In this document: piece by piece, positions 54,183 to 61,957 of the stretch
How the letters are laid out: each line of letters starts with the position of its first letter
Position numbering within the stretch: the first letter of the stretch is position 1
Source: DATMQA01 sp035566895
Lineage (GTDB): Bacteria > Verrucomicrobiota > Verrucomicrobiia > Limisphaerales > UBA8199
NCBI GenBank assembly: GCA_035566895.1
Contig: DATMQA010000118.1
Coordinates: 18,251-82,250 of the forward strand
Reading direction: 5' to 3'
DNA length: 64,000 bases
Program-made: the position numbers and the translations under genes
The notes under the pieces: generated by a model
Seen by the model: only the letters and a program-made list of their open reading frames with translations
Told to the model about the DNA's origin: nothing
The model's database searches: none

Positions 54183-54285
54183 GTTGAAGCGGTTAATTGA
54201 GTTCAAGACGTCAAACCGGCAACAGCTTGAATCCGTCCGGCGGCGTGACCGATTTAACTCTCCCAACTTATTTAACTGATTAAAC
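54183..54285. repeat. Palindromic GTTAA element in the Wsp-type operon
   Basis: The arm 54183-54203 (GTTGAAGCGGTTAATTGAGT) is inverted at 54265-54285 (reverse: GTTTAATCAGTTAAATAAGT). The right arm contains the stop codon of the CheR gene (54280-54282). It fills the only sizeable gap inside the operon. Confidence 0.55.
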
Positions 54286-55638
54286 ATGTGATTCGGGCAA
54301 GGGCGAATCGGCGCCGGCTCGCGCGCGTTGCGCGCGGCGCCGGAAAGCGCGGGCGGCCGCGGTGTCCCCGTTTTTTTCGGCGAGCAGGGCCATGTGGAGC
54401 AAGGTCTCATAGTGATTGGGCCGGAGGTAGAGGGCCTTGCGATAGCATTCCAACGCCCCGTTATTGCCTCCGGCCTCCCGTACCAGACCCAGGAGATAAT
54501 AAGCCTGTGCCGAGTGGCGGCTTTGGCTCAGATGCGCTTCGCAGAGCGCCGCAGCTTCGGCCAGACGCCCGGCATCGGCAAAGCGTTGCGCTTGCTCCAG
54601 GTCGGCGGGCAGGGATTGGCAGCTCCCGGGTGTGGAGGTGGGCTTCCCGTTTGAAGGCGATGGAGCATCCCCGCGGCCCGGAACCGGGCGCAGCGGGTAG
54701 GGCGCGGCGGTCCTCAGCGCGCCGCTTTCGTTCACCAGGTCCGAGTTGGCGGCGGGCAGAGGACAGGTGGCCGCTACCTCATTTGCCAGCGGCAGCCCGA
54801 GACGGACCTGGGTGTGTCTGGCCGGGCGTTGGACGCCGTCGGCATGTGCCGGGGCGCGTCGGAGCTTGTGGCACGCAAAGGCCATGGGAATCCCGGCCGT
54901 GGCAAAGCCATGAGCCAGGGCGACGGGGTGTTCTGCCGGGCCGACGAAGAGGGTGCCCGCCGGGGAGAGCAAACGGCCCAGCCTCTCTAGCGCTTTTTGT
55001 TGCGTGGGCGGGTCGAAGTAGATCAGCAGGTTGCGGCAAAAAATAAAGTCATAGGGCGCTCGATTGAAGATAAAGTCCTCGCTGAACAAATTGCCTTGCT
55101 CGAAATGCACCGCGCTTCGAATGGCGGGGTCCAATATATATTTCTCTTTAGCGGAGCGGAAGTGGCGGGCGCGGAAAGCGAGGTCGCGCCCCCGAAACGA
55201 GTTCTTCCCGTAGACGCCGGTTCGGGCTTCGGCCAGGGTGCGAGCGCTGATATCCACCGCGTCGATGTGGAATCGTTCGACGGAGATGCCGGCCTGCACG
55301 AGCGCGATGACCGCCGAAAAGGGCTCTTCGCCGGAGGAGCAGGGCAAGCTGAGCAAACGCAGCGGGGAGGCAGCCGGCCGCGGTTGTTCGTGCGCCAGTC
55401 CAACCAGTGCGGCAAAGGCCGCAGGATCACGGAAGAACCAGGTTTCCGGAACCACGACCGATTCGATCAACTCCGCGCGTTCCGCCGGCGAGCCGGCCAG
55501 CAGGGCTTCGTAGTCGCCCAGCCGCTTGAGGCCGAGGGTTTTCATGCGCTGCCTGACGGCTCGCGGAAGAGCGTCCGAGCCCAGCGAGCGGGCATCCAGC
55601 CCGATCGCCTCCCGCAGTTGTCGTTGGATCTCGTTCAT
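54280..55638 (-). CDS. wspC: CheR methyltransferase with TPR tail, WspC-type
   Basis: A 452-residue protein from ATG 55638, which overlaps the upstream CheW stop (ATGA). The N-terminal CheR methyltransferase (about residues 1-270) has PETWFFRDPAAFAAL, SLPCSSGEEPFSAVIAL and FDFIFCRNLLIYF-type YDFIFCRNLLIYFDPP motifs. A linker of about 100 residues leads to TPR repeats (AQAYYLLGLVREAGGNNGAL; then NHYETLLHMALLAEKNGD). It methylates the receptor. A CheR-TPR fusion is the layout of WspC. Confidence 0.93.
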   Translation of the reverse strand: MNEIQRQLREAIGLDARSLGSDALPRAVRQRMKTLGLKRLGDYEALLAGSPAERAELIESVVVPETWFFRDPAAFAALVGLAHEQPRPAASPLRLLSLPCSSGEEPFSAVIALVQAGISVERFHIDAVDISARTLAEARTGVYGKNSFRGRDLAFRARHFRSAKEKYILDPAIRSAVHFEQGNLFSEDFIFNRAPYDFIFCRNLLIYFDPPTQQKALERLGRLLSPAGTLFVGPAEHPVALAHGFATAGIPMAFACHKLRRAPAHADGVQRPARHTQVRLGLPLANEVAATCPLPAANSDLVNESGALRTAAPYPLRPVPGRGDAPSPSNGKPTSTPGSCQSLPADLEQAQRFADAGRLAEAAALCEAHLSQSRHSAQAYYLLGLVREAGGNNGALECYRKALYLRPNHYETLLHMALLAEKNGDTAAARAFRRRAQRARAGADSPLPESHV

Positions 55639-56102
55639 GGCTCGGAACATGCGGTGTCAGGGAATAACAAATCACGGACCGGCTCCGAAAGCAACCGCTG
55701 TTCGTGCACCAGTTGGACCGTTCCCTGGGTGTCCATGAGCACCGGCCCGAGATAAGGGGCGGCCGCAACTTTCACGCCGCTTTGGACAAAATCATTCGCC
55801 TCTCTGCGCAGGATTTCGGTGGCGTGCTCGGCGACCAATCCCAGCAGCCGCTGGTTTCCGGAGGCGTCCGGATAATTGATGATAATAATGCGCGTGCTCA
55901 GCCGCTCGCTGGCCGGGTGGCCCTGGGTCAGCTCGCAAAGATCCACCGCCGGCACGGGCCGCCCACGGTAATTGAACAGGCCGGCGACGCCCCTGGGCGC
56001 CTGAGGCAGGCGCGTGAGCGCCAGCAGCGGGACCACCTCGACCACCCGCTTGGCCTCCAGCGCGTACCGGTCTTTGCCCAAATGGAACAGCAGAAAGAGC
56101 AT
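55635..56102 (-). CDS. wspB: CheW-type coupling protein, WspB-type
   Basis: A 155-residue single-domain CheW (LFLLFHLGKDRYALEAKRVV, then VAGLFNYRGRPVPAVDLCEL). It couples the receptor to CheA. The ATG at 56102 overlaps the receptor stop (TGATG); a GTG one codon upstream is also possible. Its stop overlaps the CheR start by four bases. Having two CheW proteins, one short and one with a cysteine-rich extension, is the Wsp pattern. Confidence 0.9.
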   Translation of the reverse strand: MLFLLFHLGKDRYALEAKRVVEVVPLLALTRLPQAPRGVAGLFNYRGRPVPAVDLCELTQGHPASERLSTRIIIINYPDASGNQRLLGLVAEHATEILRREANDFVQSGVKVAAAPYLGPVLMDTQGTVQLVHEQRLLSEPVRDLLFPDTACSEP

Positions 56103-57700
56103 CACAGCCCCAGCTTGAACCGCGCCACGCTGGTCTGCAGACCCCGGGCCGCGCCATTGAGCGCTTCAATGGCCTGGTTGGACTGGCGCAGGGATTCAGC
56201 CGTTTGCTGCGCGGACTCGCTTAGTTGCGCCAGCGTGTCGCTGATCTGCTGAGCGCCGGTCGCTTGCGCGTGCATGCCTTCATTAACCGTCTGGAAACGC
56301 GGGGTAAAGGTCTGGATCTGGTGAATGATCTGAGCCAGGTGCGTGCTGACGCGCTGCACTTCTTCGGTGCCGCGGCGGACTTCCTCGGAAAACTTGTCCA
56401 TCCCCATCACGCCTGCGGCAACCGCGGATTGCATCTCTTTGACCATTTTCTCAATGTCATACGTGGCGACGGCCGTCTGGTCGGCCAGCCGGCGGATTTC
56501 CATCGCGACCACCGCAAAGCCCAGGCCGTACTCGCCGGCTTTCTCGGCCTCAATGGCCGCGTTGAGCGAGAGCAGATTCGTTTGGTCCGCCACTTTGGTG
56601 ATCGTGGTGACGACCGAGTTGATGTTCGTGGTTTTCTCGCTCAGCACGGCGAGTTTGGCGGTGATGGAGCCCGCCGCCTCCATGATCTGGCGCATCGTGG
56701 TTTCCATGCGGGCGATCGAACTTTGGCCGCTGTTGGCCAGGTGGCCGGTTTGCTCGGCGACCTGGCTGACTTCGTTGACCGTGCGCACCAGTTCCTTGGA
56801 AGTGGCGGAGATTTCTTTCGAGGTCGCTCCGATTTGAGCGGTCGTGGCTGCGATCTCGTGGGCCGTGCCTTGCTGTTGACGGGCGGTGGCGGCGATTTCT
56901 GTCGCGGTCGTGTTCACCTGCAGCCCGGAGCGCTGGACCTGGCCGACCAGCGCGGAGAGATCGTCGGCCAGGCGGTTCAGCCCCTCGCTCAGGACACCGA
57001 ACTCATCCTTGCGCTCCAGGGCCAGACGCTGCGTGAAATCGCCCTGGCGCATGCGTTCCAGGGTGGCCACCAACCGGTTCAGCGGTTCGCTGACGGCTGC
57101 CGATTGGAACCGGGCCACGAACAGGCTGACCACGAAGAGGACTCCCAGGCAGGCCAGGCCAATCATCTCGATCGTCCGGGCGCGATGCTTTTCGACGCTT
57201 TTGAAATGCGCGGCCTGAATTCCTAACGCCGCGAATGCTTGATCGCGCTGGTCGTTTATCGCGCCGATATTGCGGTTGTAGTAAGTCACGGCGCTGGCCG
57301 GGTCGCTTTGGGCCAGGACCAATACTTGATTTCTGAACGAGGCCAGTGGCCCAACCACCAAATCCCTCAGCTCCTTGACGGCCTTCGTCAGGTCGGCATC
57401 TTCCCGGTACGGGTCATCATCCAGCGCATTAATGGTTTGTTTGAAGCTGATTTCTGCCACCCCCCAGCGGTTGGTTTCCGGAGAAGTTTTGGGGTCCAAC
57501 AATTGGCCTCGAAGCGCGTCGTTCATGACCAGGACGTCGTACTTAAGGCTCCCCATTTTATCGGATAACGCGTCGCTGCGCTGGGACGCAGCCAACTGGG
57601 CCTCCTCGACCCACAACGCCAGCCCGACGCCCGCCAGCAGGAGGACAATCAGCAGCATCAAGGCGGTATTGAGACGCTGCCAGATTGAGGTATGTTTCAT
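56102..57700 (-). CDS. wspA: Methyl-accepting chemoreceptor, WspA-type
   Basis: A 532-residue receptor from ATG 57700 (MKHTSIWQRLNTALMLLIVL). Transmembrane helices lie at about residues 11-31 and 182-203; between them is a periplasmic helical domain of about 150 residues. HAMP follows (about 205-255), then a long coiled-coil signalling domain with hairpin tip VADQTNLLSLNAAIEAEKAG. It probably senses a surface- or envelope-related signal as WspA does. It is the first gene of the operon; the three secreted-protein genes upstream may be transcribed separately. Confidence 0.92.
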   Translation of the reverse strand: MKHTSIWQRLNTALMLLIVLLLAGVGLALWVEEAQLAASQRSDALSDKMGSLKYDVLVMNDALRGQLLDPKTSPETNRWGVAEISFKQTINALDDDPYREDADLTKAVKELRDLVVGPLASFRNQVLVLAQSDPASAVTYYNRNIGAINDQRDQAFAALGIQAAHFKSVEKHRARTIEMIGLACLGVLFVVSLFVARFQSAAVSEPLNRLVATLERMRQGDFTQRLALERKDEFGVLSEGLNRLADDLSALVGQVQRSGLQVNTTATEIAATARQQQGTAHEIAATTAQIGATSKEISATSKELVRTVNEVSQVAEQTGHLANSGQSSIARMETTMRQIMEAAGSITAKLAVLSEKTTNINSVVTTITKVADQTNLLSLNAAIEAEKAGEYGLGFAVVAMEIRRLADQTAVATYDIEKMVKEMQSAVAAGVMGMDKFSEEVRRGTEEVQRVSTHLAQIIHQIQTFTPRFQTVNEGMHAQATGAQQISDTLAQLSESAQQTAESLRQSNQAIEALNGAARGLQTSVARFKLGL

Positions 57701-57924
57701 GAGTCGCGTTTCTCTGCCAGCCTCCAGGATTAGCAGATTTCCGCCTGAAAAACAAGGAAGTTCTGCCTGGTTCATCATTCAGCCCAGACATCTGAGGTAT
57801 TTCGTCAACGGATTTCTCGTCTTTTATTCACGGGGTTGCAACCCATAGACAGATCCCGAAGGGATTGCATCATTCAGGCTCGGGCAGGAAATATTTGGGG
57901 GTGGTCTTACGGGCCGAGCGCAGA

Positions 57925-59793
57925 TCAGTCCCTCAACGCGCCGCGATAAAACCTCGGGTTGGAATTGCAGGCGGACGGATCGACGATAAGCACCGAGCCA
58001 TTGGCGGGCATCGTGTTGGTCAAGATCGTTGTCCATTGCTGGAAGTTCGTGGAGGTTTGGATGAAGAAGCTGCCGCCCGCAGGTCCTTCGGCCCAAAAGC
58101 TGAAGGTGCAATTCTCCACCCCCACGGGCAACAGGCTCAGCGTCGTCCGCACCACCGCGGACTGCAGGCCGGTGTCGAACAGGATGTTGGCCCACAGATT
58201 GGAGGCTTGCGGTTGGGGCGTTTGGAAGACCGGCAGCGTCGCGCCGCCAAACATCAAGTGGCCGGCGCCATAAACCCGTTCTGCCAATACCAATTTCCCA
58301 TCGCCGGCGTTGGTCAGAATCCCCGAGAGGCCTGGACCCGAGACGGTCGCATGTCCAAGATAACCGCCGCTGAAGGAACTACCCACTGGGCCGAAGGGTC
58401 CATTAAAAATCGGGTGGGCCGGATTAGCCGCACCGGCGGTGCCACTGTAGTCGCCGACACTCAGAGTGACGCCGAAGCCCACGTTGACGGTGAAATTGTT
58501 GATGAAGTACGGGGCGGAATCCAGGAACAGGCTGCCACCGTCGGCAACCCAATTGGTCAAGGCGGACAGGTTGTTAAGCAGGAAAGTTTCCATGGCGGGC
58601 TCGCCGTCGGCGCTGCCTTCCATGAAGATGAATCTATTGGTGCGCGAGAAGAGAGCGGCGGGATTGACAGTTTCGTAATACAATGCCTGCCAGCCCGCGC
58701 CATAGAGCAGGGTCAGGATACCGTCATTGTCCGTTCGGCCCCACGGTTCGCCGGCCGCGGTGCGTAAATAAACAATCGTTGAAGCCAAGAGGTTTGTGGT
58801 CACTATCAACAAGGCATTGGAGCTCAGCATTGTGCCGAAGGCGTTGCTGACGAGGCAACTGAAGAGACTTCCCGAATCGCCGGGTTGCGCATTGTTAGTG
58901 GAGTACGCGGAATTGGTGGTCCCCACGATAACGGAGCCGTTTCGCCGCCAAAAATAGGTTAAGGGCTGGCTTCCTGAGGCCGTCACATTGAACGATGCGT
59001 AGCCGCCCGCAACGACAGACTGGCTAAAAGGTTGCTGTGTAATCGTCGGCGGCAGGGCGATGACCGTGAGGGTGGCCAATTGGCTGGTGGCTGTCCCCGA
59101 GACGTTGCTGACGACACAGACGAACTGGCTGCCGGAATCAGCCACCTGCACGTTCGTGATGCTGTACGCCGAGCCGGTGCCCCCCGCGATAGGCGACCCG
59201 TTTCGCCACCAGTAGTAGTTTGGCATGGGCGCGCCGGTGGCGGTCACCACAAAGGCCGTGTTGGAACTCAGCGTGACGGTCTCGTTGGTGGGCTGAGTAA
59301 TAATGCTCGGCGCGGCAGGGCCAATTGAGGTCACGCTGACATCGTCCAAGCCGAGGAAGTTCGGGTCTTGCCGGAACCCCAATTGCAAAGTGTCATTGGG
59401 CGTGGAGGCCGTCACCGTCAACTGAATGTTCGTCCAAGCCAGAGCAGGCATGTTCGTAGCGTCGTAGAGCAGGGACTGGTTCCAGGTCACCTGGAATTCG
59501 TTCGGACTTCCCCCGTTCGTGTTGTTAAGCCAAAGAGATATTAAATAATTCGAGCCCGGGATGGTGGGCAGGGTCTTCGTCAGATGGCCGAGCGTCCCTA
59601 CCGCGCCCAACTCGACCCCGAAAATCCCTGAATGAACGTAGCGCGGGTCGCCGGTCACAGCCGCGCCTTCCTGGTCGCTACCCCAACCCGTGAAGTCCCC
59701 GGTCTCAAACCCGCCATTGCCGCTCTGCGCCATGCCGGCGTACCTCACTGAGATGAACAGGCCCAACGCGGTAAACAGCGCTCGGTAATTCAT
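57925..59793 (-). CDS. Secreted protein with Ig-like repeats
   Basis: A 622-residue exported protein from ATG 59793 (MNYRALFTALGLFISVRYAG). The N-terminal part (GGFETGDFTGWGSDQEG) resembles a carbohydrate-binding-like jelly roll. Two Ig-like repeats follow (WWRNGSPIAGGTGSAYSITN; FWRRNGSVIVGTTNSAYSTN), then a region of about 200 residues without known domain (APYFINNFTVNVGFGVTLSV). The last residues are the RFYR module (SNPRFYRGALRD). It is likely a surface or matrix protein. No enzyme motif is visible. Confidence 0.75.
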   Translation of the reverse strand: MNYRALFTALGLFISVRYAGMAQSGNGGFETGDFTGWGSDQEGAAVTGDPRYVHSGIFGVELGAVGTLGHLTKTLPTIPGSNYLISLWLNNTNGGSPNEFQVTWNQSLLYDATNMPALAWTNIQLTVTASTPNDTLQLGFRQDPNFLGLDDVSVTSIGPAAPSIITQPTNETVTLSSNTAFVVTATGAPMPNYYWWRNGSPIAGGTGSAYSITNVQVADSGSQFVCVVSNVSGTATSQLATLTVIALPPTITQQPFSQSVVAGGYASFNVTASGSQPLTYFWRRNGSVIVGTTNSAYSTNNAQPGDSGSLFSCLVSNAFGTMLSSNALLIVTTNLLASTIVYLRTAAGEPWGRTDNDGILTLLYGAGWQALYYETVNPAALFSRTNRFIFMEGSADGEPAMETFLLNNLSALTNWVADGGSLFLDSAPYFINNFTVNVGFGVTLSVGDYSGTAGAANPAHPIFNGPFGPVGSSFSGGYLGHATVSGPGLSGILTNAGDGKLVLAERVYGAGHLMFGGATLPVFQTPQPQASNLWANILFDTGLQSAVVRTTLSLLPVGVENCTFSFWAEGPAGGSFFIQTSTNFQQWTTILTNTMPANGSVLIVDPSACNSNPRFYRGALRD

Positions 59794-59806
59794 GGTTGTT
59801 CGACTC

Positions 59807-61849
59807 CTACGGCTTCCGGACGTTGTCAAAAGCACCGGCAGCCGTTGAGCCCGGCTGGCGCGGGTTGCCAGCAAAATCAAATGTCACATTGTAATTCGTG
59901 GGCGCATAGCCGCTGGCCGGGCTGTTGGAAGCCAGCATAAAAGCGGTGGGCGTGGAGAAATTCACGGCGTTGGCCGCCACAAAGAGCGGGTTGGTGACGA
60001 TATTGGCGCTGGTGGAGCAGCCGGGATTGCCGCCGCATACCGCCGATGCCCAGCCGGTGGCGTCATTGAAATAGCCCAGAGACACTTGGAGATAGGGCGG
60101 CGGCGTCACGTTCATCTGCGAACGGAATTGCGAGCCGACATTGAAGATGATGTTGCCGATATAGGCGTTGCTGTAGCAGAGGGGACCGAACGAGGTGGCG
60201 CCTGCACTGGAATCCTGCTGCACCGCCATCAGGGCCTCATCGCCATATCCGGCAAAGATGTTGTAGGCCACCAGATTAAAGCCAGCGTCGTAGGAGTGCA
60301 GGGTAATGCCATCCGTATCCCTGTTTATGTAAGCAGCTACATTCAAACATTGCGGCGGCGTGTCCGGGTTAAAATTGGCAAAGCACGTGTTGAACAGGAC
60401 GCGGTTCCAGTGCGAGCCGGCCAGGTTAATGGCCGAGTTGCCCGAGGTGACAATGACATTATTGATAATCCAGGCGCTGCTGGACACTTCCATTAAGATG
60501 CCGCCTCCGCCCAGGAAATTCGGCAACGCGTTGGTGGTCAGAATGAAATTACCGACAATGCGGATTGGATGATCCGGCGGCGTCGTAACCGTGTCGCAGT
60601 GAATGGCATCTCCCCAGTTATTAGAAAAGACGTTGCCGGCCAGTATATTGTCGGCGCAGTTGCCGCCCATCCAGCACGTGCCCTCGGTCACGTCGCCCGC
60701 GTAATGCCGCCAACCATTGTTGAAAAAGAAATTGCCAAGGACCTGGTTGTTGGTGGCCGGGCCGATGGACAGGCCGAGCATCCCATGATTGGCTATCACG
60801 CAATTGGTGGTGATGGTCCCGCTGGTTGCTGCCGATATGCCCTGCCAGACGCCCCATTCGATGTCGCACTGCTCGACCACGTTCGACGGCCCGGTCAGCA
60901 CGGCGATACTGGGCCAGGCTTTGCCATATAGATTGAATGCGTCCGGGCTGGAGTTGCAGAAACGTAAAACCAAGCCGCGCAGGTGGACGTATCCTGGATA
61001 CGACACCCACGGCCCGGCATCGCCCCAGGCCGGTGAATTGGTCGAGATGAGCGGAGCCTCAATCGGATATTGTGGGCCGGGCGCCTGGCCGTCCCGCCGC
61101 CAGACGTAGAGCACATGCCGGGCGTAATCGTATCTAAAACTGCCCGGAAACATACTGGTGGGCTGGCTGGAGGGCCAGACTCCCGCCTTCTGGCCCTGCG
61201 GCCAAGAGGTCTGCTGGAGGACGTTGGTGGGTGAGGCGATGACCAGTTCAAACGGTTCATCCTTCGTGCTCTGCGGGGCCCAGGGCGTCGAGTAAATGGC
61301 GCCGGACACAAAGGCCATGCCGCCAGTCAAATTGGTCCAGAGCGGCCCATTCGTCAGCGGCGACCAATTGTTGGTGATGAGCTGGAATGGGTTGAGGACC
61401 GGCATTTCGCTTGTCTCAATCATGCCGTCGCCGTTGGTGTCCCAGGCCTGCACCGTGAGCATGTTGGTCGCGTTGCCGGTGCCGCGAATGCTGTCAATTT
61501 CAATCTGTTCACGGTAGGTTCCAGCCTGGATATTTACTGTATCACCATAAGCCGCGCGGTTGACCGCGGTCTGGATGTGCTGCAAAGGCGCTGCCACATT
61601 GGTGCCAGGATTATTGTCGTCCCCGCTATTGCTGACATACCAATATGTCGCCGCTGCCCTGCCGCACAAAGTCGCAGCTACCCAAAGCGCGACAGCCAAT
61701 AACACAGCACGGAGCTTGCTTCTGGCAAACCGACGATTCTCATCGCACCAGCGCTTGAGCGCTTCACGCTCATCCGTTCGAAACTGGAACTCCACATCGA
61801 TTCGGGCCACCCGCTGGGAGCGGTTTCCGTCTGGCTGCTGTGCGCGCAT
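59807..61849 (-). CDS. Secreted right-handed beta-helix protein
   Basis: A protein of about 680 residues from ATG 61849 (frame open to 61900). A basic cytoplasmic leader of about 45 residues, unusually long, precedes the signal (LRAVLLAVALWVAATLCGRA). The mature start YWYVSNSGDDNNPGTNVAAP and then LQHIQTAVNRAAYGDTVNIQ is typical of right-handed parallel beta-helix proteins of the pectate-lyase type. Many NN/GN turns follow (GNFFFNNGW, GNVFSNNWG). It could bind or cleave polysaccharide; no catalytic site is assigned. The end lies 13 bases from the next gene. Confidence 0.75.
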   Translation of the reverse strand: MRAQQPDGNRSQRVARIDVEFQFRTDEREALKRWCDENRRFARSKLRAVLLAVALWVAATLCGRAAATYWYVSNSGDDNNPGTNVAAPLQHIQTAVNRAAYGDTVNIQAGTYREQIEIDSIRGTGNATNMLTVQAWDTNGDGMIETSEMPVLNPFQLITNNWSPLTNGPLWTNLTGGMAFVSGAIYSTPWAPQSTKDEPFELVIASPTNVLQQTSWPQGQKAGVWPSSQPTSMFPGSFRYDYARHVLYVWRRDGQAPGPQYPIEAPLISTNSPAWGDAGPWVSYPGYVHLRGLVLRFCNSSPDAFNLYGKAWPSIAVLTGPSNVVEQCDIEWGVWQGISAATSGTITTNCVIANHGMLGLSIGPATNNQVLGNFFFNNGWRHYAGDVTEGTCWMGGNCADNILAGNVFSNNWGDAIHCDTVTTPPDHPIRIVGNFILTTNALPNFLGGGGILMEVSSSAWIINNVIVTSGNSAINLAGSHWNRVLFNTCFANFNPDTPPQCLNVAAYINRDTDGITLHSYDAGFNLVAYNIFAGYGDEALMAVQQDSSAGATSFGPLCYSNAYIGNIIFNVGSQFRSQMNVTPPPYLQVSLGYFNDATGWASAVCGGNPGCSTSANIVTNPLFVAANAVNFSTPTAFMLASNSPASGYAPTNYNVTFDFAGNPRQPGSTAAGAFDNVRKP

Positions 61850-61957
61850 CGGAGCGCATTCTAACCAGGGGCCGTCTCGCAAACCAGCGGTTTCAGCCAA
61901 CGATGATGCTCAGCCACGCGCCGCCCGGAGCGCCCGAATGCAATGACAGATCTGTCC

